From contig NZ_CP035914.1 in the NCBI RefSeq assembly GCF_004209775.1, positions 310,001-374,000 on the forward strand: 64,000 nt of DNA, given 5' to 3'. The DNA comes from Synechococcus sp. WH 8101. GTDB lineage: Bacteria; Cyanobacteriota; Cyanobacteriia; PCC-6307; Cyanobiaceae. The first letter of the stretch is position 1. Each line of letters opens with the position of its first letter. This document shows, piece after piece, positions 34,910 through 44,004 of this stretch. The notes beneath the pieces are model-generated. The model did no database searches. It was not told the DNA's origin and saw only the letters and a list, made by a program, of their open reading frames with translations. The position numbers were made by a program, and so were the translations under genes.

Positions 34910-36002
34910 GCACGAAGGCATTGCCCTCCTCCGGCAGAGAAGGATCCAGCTGACGGGGGCTGCAGCAGAGATTGAGGCTGCCGCTGCGCTCCTCAGCCAA
35001 ACGCCGGGCCAGCGCCAGCCCGAGGCCACTGCCGGGTCGGTCCTGACTGCGGTGTCCCCGCACGCCCTGCTGGAAGATCCGCTCCCGTTCGGCGGCGGCG
35101 ATGGTGGGCCCCCCATCCCAAACGCAGATCCAGTCATCGCCCAGCAGCAGTCCGAGCGGTGCGTTGGCTGGGCTGTAGCGGAAGGCGTTCTCCAAGAGGT
35201 TGGCGATGATTTCCGCCACCACCTGATCCTCCGGTGCGCGTTGGCTGGCACTCCAGCCGGGCCAGTCTTCTGGGCCCAGCCAGCGTCGACCCTGGAGTGC
35301 CGCCGTGGCGGCGGCACGCTCGGTCAGGGGAAGCAACAGATCTTTCAGGGTCACCCCAGTCCCGCCGGGGAGCCCTGGTGGGAGCAGCAGGGCCTGATGG
35401 CCTCCGTCGGCGATCACTGGCGTGTCCTGGCCGATGCGGTCGAGGCTGCTGATGTAGTGATCCAGCTGCGCCTGCTCCTCGAGAAGGTGTTGCACCAGGG
35501 GGCGATGGCGACTGTCGGGGTCGAGGCGCCTGAGCAGGAGCTGGGCGTAGGTACGCAGGGCCGCCAGAGGATTTCTGAGCTGATGCACCAGCAATTGCAG
35601 CTGCTCCCGTTGCGCTTCGAGCTGGTCGAGCAGGCGCCGGCGTTCCAGGTCAAAGCTCAGGCCTTGGGCCAGAGCTGCGGCACAGGCCTGAAGGCGCCGG
35701 TCCAGGCGCGGGTCCCAGTCTTCGTTGGCATGGCGTTCCGCCCGCAGGGCTCCGAGCAGAAGATCGCCTTGGCGCAGGGGATACCAGCGTCGCTCTGCGG
35801 CCGGAGTGCGCAGGGCGGGATCCGACTCCACCGGCGGTAGCTGCCCTTCGCTCCTGGGCCATTGCTGCACCGCGTCGAGGCGGGGATCCGCCCCCTGACT
35901 GCCCTGGGCGACATACAGCACCAGCCGCGCCATGGCGGCTTCCCCTTCAAAACTGCTCAGCTGCTGCTGGGCAAGAGCCAGAAACGGTTCGGAGAGAAGC
36001 AT
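34854..36002 (-). CDS. Sensor histidine kinase (soluble)
   Basis: Two-component kinase, 382 aa from ATG 36002; no membrane segment is visible, so it is probably cytoplasmic. N-terminal ~150 residues look like a GAF/degenerate sensor region (RRWYPLRQGDLLLGALRAE). The H-box is LLVHQLRNPLAALRTYAQLL with the phosphoacceptor His near residue 175, followed by an N-box NLLENAFRYSPANAPLG, G1-like VWDGGPTIAAAERERIF and G2 GSGLGLALARRLAEE. No response regulator gene is adjacent, so it is an orphan. The frame upstream of 36002 (to 36107) lacks family features. Signal unknown. Confidence 0.88.
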   Translation of the reverse strand: MLLSEPFLALAQQQLSSFEGEAAMARLVLYVAQGSQGADPRLDAVQQWPRSEGQLPPVESDPALRTPAAERRWYPLRQGDLLLGALRAERHANEDWDPRLDRRLQACAAALAQGLSFDLERRRLLDQLEAQREQLQLLVHQLRNPLAALRTYAQLLLRRLDPDSRHRPLVQHLLEEQAQLDHYISSLDRIGQDTPVIADGGHQALLLPPGLPGGTGVTLKDLLLPLTERAAATAALQGRRWLGPEDWPGWSASQRAPEDQVVAEIIANLLENAFRYSPANAPLGLLLGDDWICVWDGGPTIAAAERERIFQQGVRGHRSQDRPGSGLGLALARRLAEERSGSLNLCCSPRQLDPSLPEEGNAFVLRLPQPAPASAEAPSAST

Positions 36003-36058
36003 GGAACCGAAACGTGCTGTCGAACACAGACAAGTGGCGGGCAGCCCCAGCACGGGGC

Positions 36059-36086
36059 TTGTCAATCTGGGAAAAAGTCTTAAGAT
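36059..36086 (+). promoter_or_regulatory. Predicted sigma70-type promoter
   Basis: TTGTCA (36059-36064), 16-base spacer, TAAGAT (36081-36086), each 5/6 or near-consensus on the plus strand. A start near 36093 would give a leader of about 255 bases before the DUF3155 gene, unusually long for this compact genome. It could alternatively drive a small RNA. Confidence 0.5.
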
Positions 36087-36325
36087 CAGATGATCGACCG
36101 ATAGCACGCCCCCTCCGAGAGGCGGAACTTCGGTATCGAATCTGCTGAGGTTGCGCTTTCTTCGCTGCCAAGGCTACAGCAGAGGTTGGTGCGTCTTCTG
36201 TTGTGCTTTGGCTCTGCCAAGGCTTTCGATGCTGCGAGTCCTCGGTCAGCGTGGGTTGTTCACGTTGACCTGTCTCCCGGATTGCTGACGTCTGGACGCT
36301 TTGCGTCGCCCCTGCTCCTCTCCTG
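36087..36325 (+). other. Long untranslated leader or small-RNA candidate
   Basis: Part of the longest gene-free stretch of the window (36003-36348). I see no convincing coding frame. It contains an 11-base direct repeat CTGCCAAGGCT at 36166-36176 and 36214-36224 (48 bases apart) and follows a good promoter. No tRNA, Rfam-type motif or known riboswitch was recognised. It is probably the 5' leader of the DUF3155 gene. Confidence 0.35.
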
Positions 36326-36343
36326 CTCCCGTCCGGGAGTTTT
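36326..36343 (+). promoter_or_regulatory. Hairpin enclosing the ribosome-binding site of the DUF3155 gene
   Basis: CTCCC (36326-36330), loop GTCC, GGGAG (36335-36339), then TTTT (36340-36343). The GGGAG arm is the likely Shine-Dalgarno, 9 bases before the ATG at 36349, so pairing would hide it; the T run also gives the look of a weak intrinsic terminator. Function in control is inference. Confidence 0.45.
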
Positions 36344-36348
36344 CTGCC

Positions 36349-36717
36349 ATGTCCAAAAAGCGCAAGCGGATCAGCCGCCGCCGTCTCGCCGGTCAGCGTG
36401 TGCTTGCCCACGTGCCCACCTACAACCTTGAAACGGGCGAACACAAGCCGGTCACGGCCGGTCGTCGCTTCATTGCCGAAAACGGCATCACGCCACCGGC
36501 CCTGCTGAAGGTTCGCCGCAACGAGCACACCACCGACCACTTCTTCTGGGGTGAAAAGGGTCTGTTCAGTGCCCAGTACGCCGAAGAAAACCACTTCCTC
36601 TTCCCCTCCTTGCGTTGCATTGTCGACCGCATCGGCGAAGACACCCTGTTTGAGGGGCTGGAGCTTGTCGCCGATGACTGGGAGGAAATGGAGGAATACG
36701 AATACGCCTTCGTCTGA
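36349..36717 (+). CDS. Conserved cyanobacterial protein, DUF3155-like
   Basis: 122-aa small protein without membrane segments. A strongly basic N-terminus (MSKKRKRISRRRLAGQRVL) suggests nucleic-acid or ribosome contact, followed by YNLETGEHKPVTAGRRFI, LLKVRRNEHTTDHFFWGEKG, YAEENHFLFPSL and a very acidic C-terminus (DDWEEMEEYEYAFV). The pattern matches what I know as DUF3155, conserved in cyanobacteria and of unknown function. The ATG at 36349 is used because of its GGGAG site and the basic start; the in-frame ATG at 36301 is in the leader. Confidence 0.8.
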   Translation: MSKKRKRISRRRLAGQRVLAHVPTYNLETGEHKPVTAGRRFIAENGITPPALLKVRRNEHTTDHFFWGEKGLFSAQYAEENHFLFPSLRCIVDRIGEDTLFEGLELVADDWEEMEEYEYAFV

Positions 36718-36722
36718 TCGGT

Positions 36723-37334
36723 TCAGGTCCACCAGCGGCTGAGGGCCGCCTGGATCCCGGGAAGCGATTCAGCCGCGATCGTGTGCCCTTCCCCTGACGC
36801 CTGCAGTTCCGCTCTCGGAGACAACGCGTCACCGTTGAGCAGGGACTGCAGTTTTTCGCTGGCACTGAACGGCACCACCTCATCCCGTGTCCCGTGCACC
36901 AAAAGAACAGGTGGACGCTCGTGTGGTGGTGTCCAGCCGGGGTGGGGATAGCCACTGCAAGCGATCAGCCCTGCCAGTGGCAGGTCGCAACCGCTCGCCA
37001 GAGCCATGGCAGCCCCCTGGGAAAACCCGAGCACCACCGTTCTCTCCAGGGGCCGATCCCCATCGCTGAGTGATTGAAGGCGTTGACTTAGCTCCTGGCA
37101 TGCCGCGGGTACCGCGCTCCAATCCGCTGGGAAGAGCCCATACCACTGGCGTCCAACGCCCTGCGGATGCAGCTCTGGGGCCCGGAGCGCCACCAGCTCC
37201 ACCGGCTTGGGCAGATCGGCCGTGAGGGCTTCCCCGAGCGGTAGCAGGTCTTCGGCATCGGCACCCCAACCATGCAGGAGCACCAACCGATGTTGGGCTC
37301 CGGGACGGGAGCGCAGCAGGTGGTCGTTGGTCAT
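36723..37334 (-). CDS. Serine hydrolase, carboxylesterase/phospholipase family
   Basis: Alpha/beta hydrolase of 203 aa from ATG 37334 (MTNDHLLRSRPGAQHRL). HGWGADAEDLLPLGEAL provides the oxyanion region, GFSQGAAMAL the nucleophile elbow (G-x-S-x-G), HGTRDEVVPF the acid, and GEGHTI the catalytic His. The length and order match the short carboxylesterase/lysophospholipase-like group (YpfH-type). Substrate unknown. Divergent from purH with an 88-base gap; convergent with the DUF3155 gene at a 5-base distance. Confidence 0.88.
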   Translation of the reverse strand: MTNDHLLRSRPGAQHRLVLLHGWGADAEDLLPLGEALTADLPKPVELVALRAPELHPQGVGRQWYGLFPADWSAVPAACQELSQRLQSLSDGDRPLERTVVLGFSQGAAMALASGCDLPLAGLIACSGYPHPGWTPPHERPPVLLVHGTRDEVVPFSASEKLQSLLNGDALSPRAELQASGEGHTIAAESLPGIQAALSRWWT

Positions 37335-37422
37335 GGCGGCGGGCCTCAGGTGGAGCGTGGAGTCTTGGCTCTTCGCAGGACGTCCTGCTGCGTAGGTTGG
37401 CCCATGGAATCCATCTGCTGCC

Positions 37423-39024
37423 ATGGCACCCACCGCCCTGCTGAGCGTGTCCGACAAGCGTGGGCTGGTGCCCCTGGCGGAGGCCCTGCATCGCCGCCAT
37501 GGCTTCCGGCTGCTCTCCAGTGGAGGCACCGCTGCGGTGCTCGAGCAGGCCGGTCTTCCTGTGACTCGGGTGGCGGATCACACCGGTGCACCGGAGATCC
37601 TGGGCGGCCGAGTGAAAACGCTGCACCCCCGCATTCATGGCGGCATCCTGGCGAAGCGGGGCGATCCCAACCACGACGCCGATCTGGCGGCGCAGCAGAT
37701 CGATCGGATCGATGTGGTGGTGGTGAACCTGTATCCCTTCCGTGAAACGGTGGCCGATCCAGACGTGACTTGGGATGTGGCGATCGAAAACATTGATATC
37801 GGTGGGCCCACCATGGTGCGCTCGGCTGCCAAAAACCATGCCGATGTGGCGGTGCTCACCAGCCCTGAGCAATACGACAGGGTGATCGCAGCCCTCGACC
37901 GCCCCGGTGGGATCGATGCCGGCTTGCGGCGCCGGCTTGCGCTCGAGGCGTTTGCCCATACCGCCGCCTACGACACCGCCATCAGCACCTGGATGAACAC
38001 CCGGATGCAGAAGGCCGAGAATGCCACTGGGGCACAGGAAGGCGCTGACGAGGGTGCTGCGCTGCCCTGGCTGGAAGCCGTTCCCCTGCGTCAGCGCCTG
38101 CGCTATGGCGAAAACCCCCATCAGCAGGCCAGTTGGTACAGCAGCCCCCGCGGCGGTTGGGGGGGTGCCCTGCAACTGCAGGGCAAGGAGCTCAGCACCA
38201 ACAACCTTCTCGATCTTGAGGCGGCCCTCGCCACCGTGCGCGAGTTCGGTTACGGCAGCGACGGGCGTTATCCCGCCCAGCAACCAGCCGCCGTGGTGGT
38301 GAAGCACACCAATCCCTGCGGTGTGGCCGTCGCCGATGCGGTGGCTGCGGCGCTCACCCGGGCTCTGGATGCGGATCGGGTGAGTGCTTTCGGCGGCATC
38401 GTGGCACTCAACGGCGTGGTGGAGGAGGCGGCGGCCCGGGAACTCACCGGCTTGTTCCTGGAGTGTGTGGTGGCCCCGGGCTACACCGCAGAGGCGCGCG
38501 ACATCCTGGCGGCGAAAGCCAACCTGCGCCTGCTGGAACTGGCACCAGATGCCATCGACGCTGCCGGCCATGCGCACGTGCGCAGCATCCTCGGCGGGCT
38601 GTTGGTGCAGGACCTCGATGATCAGCCGATCGATCCCTCCAGCTGGACCGTGGCGACGCAACGTCCGCCCACGGCCCAGGAGCAGGCAGATCTGCGCTTC
38701 GCCTGGCAGTTGGTGCGCCATGTGCGCTCGAACGCGATTGTCGTGGCCAGAGCTGGACAGAGTCTGGGGGTGGGGGCCGGCCAGATGAACCGGGTCGGCT
38801 CCGCTCGCCTGGCGCTCGAGGCGGCCGGGGATCAGGCCCGGGGAGCGGTGCTCGCCAGCGACGGCTTTTTCCCCTTCGACGACACGGTGCGCCTGGCTGC
38901 GAGCCATGGCATTACCGCAGTGATTCACCCCGGCGGCAGCCTGCGCGATGCCGATTCGATCAAGGCCTGCGATGAGCTCGGTCTGGCGATGCTGCTCACC
39001 GGCCGCCGTCATTTCTTGCACTGA
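37423..39024 (+). CDS. purH: Bifunctional AICAR formyltransferase/IMP cyclohydrolase
   Basis: Final two steps of de novo IMP synthesis. 533 aa: N-terminal MGS-like IMP cyclohydrolase domain ([47 protein letters not shown]) and C-terminal formyltransferase domain with [16 protein letters not shown] and the end segment SDGFFPFDD...[11 protein letters not shown]. Full normal length; ATG at 37423. Followed after 50 bases by the DUF4079 gene. Confidence 0.97.
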   Translation: MAPTALLSVSDKRGLVPLAEALHRRHGFRLLSSGGTAAVLEQAGLPVTRVADHTGAPEILGGRVKTLHPRIHGGILAKRGDPNHDADLAAQQIDRIDVVVVNLYPFRETVADPDVTWDVAIENIDIGGPTMVRSAAKNHADVAVLTSPEQYDRVIAALDRPGGIDAGLRRRLALEAFAHTAAYDTAISTWMNTRMQKAENATGAQEGADEGAALPWLEAVPLRQRLRYGENPHQQASWYSSPRGGWGGALQLQGKELSTNNLLDLEAALATVREFGYGSDGRYPAQQPAAVVVKHTNPCGVAVADAVAAALTRALDADRVSAFGGIVALNGVVEEAAARELTGLFLECVVAPGYTAEARDILAAKANLRLLELAPDAIDAAGHAHVRSILGGLLVQDLDDQPIDPSSWTVATQRPPTAQEQADLRFAWQLVRHVRSNAIVVARAGQSLGVGAGQMNRVGSARLALEAAGDQARGAVLASDGFFPFDDTVRLAASHGITAVIHPGGSLRDADSIKACDELGLAMLLTGRRHFLH

Positions 39025-39074
39025 GGCCTGACCCCCTAGCCTCCCTCTCACGTGTCCTTCTGCTTGGTTGATTG

Positions 39075-39536
39075 ATGACCCTCGCTGCCCTTCCCTTCGC
39101 TGCGAATTTCCTGCATCCGTTGATGATGTGGGCGCTGCTTGCCGGCGGTGGCTACGCCCTTTATCTGGGTGTGCAGGCGAAGAAGGTTCGCACCGGTACG
39201 CCGGAGGAGCGCAAAGCCCTGATCCCTGGCAAATTTGCGCAGCGTCATTACCTGTGGGGGAGCGTGCTGCTGGTAGTGATGGTGTTCGGCACCCTGGGCG
39301 GGATGGCCGTCACCTACCTCAACAACGGCAAGCTGTTCGTCAGCCCTCATCTGATCGTCGGCCTGGCGATGACGGGCCTAATCGCCGCCGCTGCCGCTCT
39401 CTCACCGCTGATGCAGCAAGGCAATCTGCTGGCCCGCAAGGCCCATGTGGGCCTCAACATGGGCGTGCTGACGCTGTTCCTGTGGCAGGCCGTGACCGGC
39501 ATGCAGATCGTGAACAAGATCTGGGCAAACCGCTGA
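39075..39536 (+). CDS. DUF4079 membrane protein
   Basis: 153-aa integral membrane protein with about four helices: FLHPLMMWALLAGGGYALYLG, LWGSVLLVVMVFGTLGGMAV, LIVGLAMTGLIAAAAALS, VGLNMGVLTLFLWQAVTGMQIV. Conserved His/Arg positions (NFLHPLMMW, KFAQRHYLWG, RKAHVGLN) recall the cytochrome b561/ferric reductase-like fold suggested for DUF4079; heme binding is not shown. The ATG at 39075 is preferred to the preceding TTG (39072). Confidence 0.8.
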   Translation: MTLAALPFAANFLHPLMMWALLAGGGYALYLGVQAKKVRTGTPEERKALIPGKFAQRHYLWGSVLLVVMVFGTLGGMAVTYLNNGKLFVSPHLIVGLAMTGLIAAAAALSPLMQQGNLLARKAHVGLNMGVLTLFLWQAVTGMQIVNKIWANR

Positions 39537-39580
39537 GGGTTCGCGCCAAGACTGAATTCAAGCCACAAGAGGCGGCGCGC

Positions 39581-40252
39581 TCAGAAAGCGGCCCGTCGCC
39601 TCGGTGGGCAGATCAAGCCACGGTTGGCGTGAAAATCTTCCTGCACCTTCCAGGTGAGCTTGCGTGAGATCTGGCGCACGATCTGCCTGAGCAGGTGATC
39701 GCCGCTTGATTGCACCAGTTGCTCCGGCAACATGGTGATCACTTTCGGCAGCCGGATCCACACCGAGAGATCCAGGCTCCAGCTCACGTTGGTGGCTTCC
39801 GCTACAGCGTCCTGATGCGGATCCTCGTCGAGGCTCAGTTCGGCCTGGAAGTCCACGTCGTAGAGCGTTGTCAGCGCCGGGTCGGCATCCGGCACTGGCA
39901 CCGTGACGATCGCATAGGTGCCCTGGTGCTGTGGCAGCAGGCGTAACCCGATCATCGGTTCGACCTCAAAGCCAAAGTTCCCGTAGCGCCCGAGCTTCAA
40001 GGCATAGGCCTGGGCGTCGATCGGATCCACGTCCATCGGCGCTGCGCAGCGACGAAACCAGCCTTCGTGGCAATCGAGATAGGCCGCGACCTGGTGGCGC
40101 GGGGCCAGCATCTCCATGCGGTCAGCGAATTGGCTGCGATAGCAGCGCACCTGGGGATCGTCGCTGTGGCGCAGGGTTTCGGCCGGAGTTCTCGTCAAGA
40201 GCAGCACGGATGGGGGTCCCTCGCCGGGGGTGGTCCCCGCTAGATCAACCAA
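39581..40252 (-). CDS. DUF1997 family protein
   Basis: 223-aa protein of a family conserved in cyanobacteria and plastid-bearing eukaryotes, function unknown. Diagnostic middle part: YLDCHEGWFRRCAAPMDVD, YALKLGRYGNFGFEVEP, followed by WSLDLSVWIRLP and DHLLRQIVRQISRKL near the C-terminus. The frame opens with TTG at 40252, an uncertain start; a GTG at 40207 (VLLLTRTPAE) or the ATG before EMLAPRHQV are alternatives. It lies 18 bases downstream of ispH on the same strand, so it is probably co-transcribed. Confidence 0.75.
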   Translation of the reverse strand: MVDLAGTTPGEGPPSVLLLTRTPAETLRHSDDPQVRCYRSQFADRMEMLAPRHQVAAYLDCHEGWFRRCAAPMDVDPIDAQAYALKLGRYGNFGFEVEPMIGLRLLPQHQGTYAIVTVPVPDADPALTTLYDVDFQAELSLDEDPHQDAVAEATNVSWSLDLSVWIRLPKVITMLPEQLVQSSGDHLLRQIVRQISRKLTWKVQEDFHANRGLICPPRRRAAF

Positions 40253-40270
40253 TGTAAAGCGGCCTGGCCT

Positions 40271-41467
40271 TCAGCTTTCGCTCAGGGCGATCAGACGCTG
40301 AATCACCTGCTCCACGGCCCGGTCTGGTGTGGAGGCACCGGAGGTGATGCCCACCGTGACCGGTCCGGGCGGCAGAAAATCCGTCTCGTGCACCAGATCG
40401 CCTCCCAGGGGTTTGTGCTCGATGCTGTTGTCGGGATCGATCCGTTCCGGCGTGTCGATATGGAAGGAGCGGATGCCGCGGCTGATGGCGATCTCCTGCA
40501 GGTGGGTGGTGTTGGAGGAGTTGTAGCCCCCGATCACCACCATCAGGTCGAGGGGCTCATCCACCAGGGAGAACATGGCGTCTTGCCGCTCTTGCGTGGC
40601 ATCGCAGATGGTGTTGAAGGCGAGGAAGTGCTCATTCAGGCGGGTCGGTCCGTACTTGCTGAGCATGGTGCGCTCGAACAGACGACCAATTTCTTCGGTT
40701 TCGCTCTTGAGCATGGTCGTCTGGTTGGCCACGCCCAGTCGTTGGAGGTCGCGATCGGGATCGAAGCCCGGGGAGCAGGCCCGGGCGAAGCGGGCCATGA
40801 AGGCCTCCCGATCCCCCTGGCCGAGGATGTAGTCCGACACCAGGCGCGCCTCCTCCAGATCCAGCACCACCAGATAGGTGCCGGCGAAGGAGCTGGTGGC
40901 CAGCGTTTCTTCGTGCTTCACCTTGCCGTGAATGATCGAGGTGAATGCATGCTTCTTGTGCTTCTCCACGGTGGTCCACACCTTGGATACCCAGGGGCAG
41001 GTGGTGTCCACGATGTGGCAACCACGCTCATTGAGCAGTTGCATTTCCTGCACGGTGGCACCGAAGGCCGGCAGGATCACCACATCGCCGGAGGCCACGT
41101 CTGAAAAGTCCTTCACCCCCTGATCCACGGGAATGAACTGCACATCCATCTCGCGCAGGTGGTCGTTCACCGAGGGGTTGTGGATGATTTCGTTAGTGAT
41201 CCACAGCCGCTCACTCGGATAGTGGCGTCGGGTTTCGTAGGCCATCGCCACCGCCCGTTCCACACCCCAGCAAAAGCCGAAGGCCTCGGCCAGCCGCACT
41301 GTGAGCCGGCCTTGCGTGAGCCGGTAGTCGTTGTCTCGGATGGAGCCGATCAGGCCACTCTGATAGGCCTGTTCGAGGCTGCCGGCCACCTCGTCGGCTC
41401 GCCCGAAGCCACGGCGGTTGTAGCGATCGGAGTGATGCAGCGAGCGCTTGAAGGCGTGGGTATCCAT
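40271..41467 (-). CDS. ispH: 4-hydroxy-3-methylbut-2-enyl diphosphate reductase
   Basis: Last step of the MEP isoprenoid pathway, making IPP and DMAPP with a [4Fe-4S] cluster. 398 aa, the longer cyanobacterial/plant-type form with an N-terminal extension. Cluster cysteines: Cys66 in [10 protein letters not shown], Cys157 in [10 protein letters not shown], Cys288 in [10 protein letters not shown]. Catalytic region: [10 protein letters not shown] and [12 protein letters not shown]. In this pigment-rich organism it feeds carotenoids, phytol and quinones. ATG at 41467. Confidence 0.97.
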   Translation of the reverse strand: MDTHAFKRSLHHSDRYNRRGFGRADEVAGSLEQAYQSGLIGSIRDNDYRLTQGRLTVRLAEAFGFCWGVERAVAMAYETRRHYPSERLWITNEIIHNPSVNDHLREMDVQFIPVDQGVKDFSDVASGDVVILPAFGATVQEMQLLNERGCHIVDTTCPWVSKVWTTVEKHKKHAFTSIIHGKVKHEETLATSSFAGTYLVVLDLEEARLVSDYILGQGDREAFMARFARACSPGFDPDRDLQRLGVANQTTMLKSETEEIGRLFERTMLSKYGPTRLNEHFLAFNTICDATQERQDAMFSLVDEPLDLMVVIGGYNSSNTTHLQEIAISRGIRSFHIDTPERIDPDNSIEHKPLGGDLVHETDFLPPGPVTVGITSGASTPDRAVEQVIQRLIALSES

Positions 41468-41505
41468 GGCGCGGCGTCGGCGGTGGGGTGACTCTATGGG
41501 CCCAG

Positions 41506-41534
41506 AACAAAACCCGGCCCCATGGGAGCCGGGT
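41506..41534 (-). terminator. Rho-independent terminator of the ammonium transporter gene
   Basis: Read on the minus strand: ACCCGGC, loop TCCCATGGG, GCCGGGT, then TTTTG. The 7-bp GC-rich stem lies 32 bases downstream of the amt stop, and the T run follows in the direction of amt transcription. Confidence 0.7.
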
Positions 41535-41565
41535 CGAGAGGGTCAGCGGATGCTGAAGCGAGACT

Positions 41566-43032
41566 TCAGTTGCTGGCTGAGGCGAAATCCGGATAGGCCT
41601 CCATGCCGTGCTCACCGATGTCGAGACCTTCGATCTCTTCTTTCTCGGTGACGCGAATGCCACCGAAGATGCCACCGATGATCGACCAGGCGATCCAGCA
41701 GGTGATCAGCGTCCAGATGGCATAAGCCGCGCAGCCCAGGGCCTGAATGCCCAGCTGGGAGATGCCGCCGCCGTTGAAGAGGCCGATGCCAGCAGCACCG
41801 GCATCCATGCCGTCAACGCCCCAGAGACCGATCACAAGGGTGCCCCAGATGCCGCAAACGCCGTGCACTGAAAAGGCACCCACAGGGTCGTCAATCTGAG
41901 CCGCATCGACTGCAGCCACTGCAAACACCACGATGATGCCGCCGATCGCACCGGTCACCCAGGACCCCACCAGGGTCATGTTGCCGCAACCGGCAGTGAT
42001 GCTCACCAGGCCGGCAAGAATGCCGTTGATGATCATCGTCAGATCTGGCTTGCCGGAGGTCATGGTGGACACCACTGTCGCGCCGATGGCGCCACCGGCA
42101 GCAGCCAGGGTGGTGGTCACAGCCACGTAGGCCACGTATTGATCCATGGCCAGCTCGGAGCCAGGGTTGAAGCCATACCAGCCGATCCACAGGATCAGAG
42201 CGCCGAGGGTGGCGATGGCCATGTTGTGACCGGGGAGTGCCTGAGGCTTGCCATCGACAAATTTGCCGATGCGAGGTCCGAGCAGCATGGCGCCGACCAA
42301 ACCGGCCCAAGCACCCACAGAGTGCACGATCGAGGAACCAGCGAAATCGATGAAGCCCAGCTCACTCAGCCAGCCACCATTCCACTGCCAGGACCCGGAG
42401 ATCGGGTAAATCACAGCGGTGAGCACCAGGGCGAAGATCACGAACTCGCCGAACTTGACGCGCTCAGCCACAAGGCCCGACACGATCGTGGCCGCGGTGC
42501 CGGCGAAAGCCGCCTGGAAGAGGAAGTCAACCGAGGGCACCAGACCGCCCTCAGCGATCAGTTCCGGAGTGACGGTGGGGTCAAAGAACAGGCCGCTGAA
42601 ATAGAGCCAGCCTGCGGCCACCGGATCGCCATACATCAGCGAGTAACCGATGAACCAGTAGGCGGTCACCGCCAGGGCGAACACAAACAGATTCTTAGCG
42701 AGAATGTTCACCGCATTTTTCTGGCGGCACATCCCGGCTTCGACCATGGCGAAACCGGCGTTCATGAAGATCACCAGGATCGTGGCCACCAGCAACCAGA
42801 GGTTGTTGGCCAGGAAAGCGGCATTCAACTCGGGCATCTCGGCGGCATGGGCCGAGAGGTTGAACAGTCCGAGACCGAAAAGGGCGACAGGCACGCAGGC
42901 CAGCCACATCAGGGAACGATTCGACTTGAAGCCGCGAATGCTGCGCAAGAGGAGCATGGGGCCATCCAGAAGACTGGCGTCCTGGAGGCGTGTCTTGCCC
43001 CGCCTTGCAGGCGAGTGCAGAGCAGTTGTCAT
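41566..43032 (-). CDS. amt: Ammonium transporter (Amt family)
   Basis: Ammonium channel/transporter, 488 aa, about 11-12 membrane helices with an N-terminal signal-like region (WLACVPVALFGLGLFNLSAHA). Family features: LWLLVATILVIFMNAGFAMVEAG, CRQKNAVNILAKN, DFAGSSIVHSVGAWAGLVGA with the first pore His, WYGFNPGSEL, and FSVHGVCGIWGT with the second pore His. The C-terminal tail EGLDIGEHGMEAYPDF is the GlnK-responsive form. ATG at 43032 chosen from family N-termini; upstream frame to 43110 is non-homologous. An NtcA-like site lies 85 bases upstream and a terminator follows. Confidence 0.96.
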   Translation of the reverse strand: MTTALHSPARRGKTRLQDASLLDGPMLLLRSIRGFKSNRSLMWLACVPVALFGLGLFNLSAHAAEMPELNAAFLANNLWLLVATILVIFMNAGFAMVEAGMCRQKNAVNILAKNLFVFALAVTAYWFIGYSLMYGDPVAAGWLYFSGLFFDPTVTPELIAEGGLVPSVDFLFQAAFAGTAATIVSGLVAERVKFGEFVIFALVLTAVIYPISGSWQWNGGWLSELGFIDFAGSSIVHSVGAWAGLVGAMLLGPRIGKFVDGKPQALPGHNMAIATLGALILWIGWYGFNPGSELAMDQYVAYVAVTTTLAAAGGAIGATVVSTMTSGKPDLTMIINGILAGLVSITAGCGNMTLVGSWVTGAIGGIIVVFAVAAVDAAQIDDPVGAFSVHGVCGIWGTLVIGLWGVDGMDAGAAGIGLFNGGGISQLGIQALGCAAYAIWTLITCWIAWSIIGGIFGGIRVTEKEEIEGLDIGEHGMEAYPDFASASN

Positions 43033-43116
43033 GAAAGGAGAGCAGGGCTGCAGAACGGGCTGGACGCTGAGGTCCGGCTTCCGCTGACAAAGTGCTCGCT
43101 TATGAACCATTCCCAG

Positions 43117-43130
43117 GTGGCGATTGTTAC
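43117..43130. promoter_or_regulatory. Possible NtcA binding site upstream of amt
   Basis: GTG-N8-TAC (plus strand), one base off the NtcA consensus GTA-N8-TAC, with the most conserved GT...AC intact. It lies 85 bases upstream of the amt ATG, across the 3' end of sfsA. NtcA control of amt is known in cyanobacteria. However, the CATAAG -10-like element is only 12 bases away, closer than the ~22 expected for class II sites. Confidence 0.35.
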
Positions 43131-43891
43131 CGAATCGCCGATTGATGGGTCAGCACCGGCCTGAGGCCATCCCAGAGAATGCGATCGGCTTCGAAGCGGA
43201 AGGCGCAGGGCAGCACCTCAACGCCGGCGTCCAGGCCTTGGCGGAACAGCTCGCCATAGCGCGGATCGGCGCTGTCGCCAGGAGCGAAGGCGGTCACATC
43301 CGGTCGGCTCAGGCAGGGCACCAGCACGGCCCTGGCGTCCGGCAGCAGGGCACGCAGCTCCTCCAGGTGCTTCTGCCCCCGTTCGGTGACCGTGTCTGGG
43401 AACAGGGCGAGATGGCCCTCGCTCCAGGTGGTGTTCTTCACTTCCACATAGATCGCTCTGGGGTCGGCGGCCTGCGCATCCGGTGAGAGCAGCAGATCGA
43501 TGCGGCTGCGGCGGTCTTTGCCGTAGGGCACTTCGCCCCGGATCGTGGCGATCGGTCCCAGCTGGTCGTCCAGGCAGCCGGCTTCGATCGCGGCCCGGAT
43601 CAGCCGATTCGGTAGAGCGGTGTTGATGCCCACCCAGCAGGGGGTGCCATCGGCCCCGGGCACCTCCGCCTGCTCCCAGGTCCAGGCGAGCTTGCGGGTT
43701 GGTGAGGGGGCATGGCGCAGCCGGACCCGGCCTCCGGGGTGCAGCACGCCAGTCATCGGTCCGGTGTTGGCGCAGTGGGCGGTCACTTCACGGCCGTCAT
43801 CGAGGCGAACATCGGCCAGGAAGCGTTTGTAGCGCTTGAGCAGCACGCCCTCCTGCAGAGACTCGAAGCTGAGAAGCGGTTGACCGGGCAT
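43127..43891 (-). CDS. sfsA: DNA/RNA nuclease SfsA
   Basis: Sugar-fermentation-stimulation protein family, a PD-(D/E)XK-type nuclease-like protein. 254 aa: N-terminal OB-fold-like part (LLKRYKRFLADVRLDDG, VTAHCANTGPMTGVL), then the catalytic-type core SRIDLLLSP...IYVEVKNTTWSEGHLALFPDTVTERGQKHLEEL (shown in two pieces), where Asp, Glu and Lys form the nuclease motif. ATG at 43891. Physiological role is unclear. Transcribed toward amt; the amt upstream signals overlap its 3' end. Confidence 0.92.
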   Translation of the reverse strand: MPGQPLLSFESLQEGVLLKRYKRFLADVRLDDGREVTAHCANTGPMTGVLHPGGRVRLRHAPSPTRKLAWTWEQAEVPGADGTPCWVGINTALPNRLIRAAIEAGCLDDQLGPIATIRGEVPYGKDRRSRIDLLLSPDAQAADPRAIYVEVKNTTWSEGHLALFPDTVTERGQKHLEELRALLPDARAVLVPCLSRPDVTAFAPGDSADPRYGELFRQGLDAGVEVLPCAFRFEADRILWDGLRPVLTHQSAIR

Positions 43892-44004
43892 GGCAGCGCA
43901 GCACCAGGGACACAGATGGTGGTCATGGTGGCCCCTGGCGTGAGGCTGGCGGGCTGAAGCGGTCGAGAATGCCGCCCAGTTCAGCAGTGCCGGCCGGGCC
44001 GTCG

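Noticed and set aside
36880-39051. A 723-codon open frame opposite purH and the serine hydrolase
   Set aside because: Runs antisense through two well-supported genes; composition is typical of codon-bias shadows.
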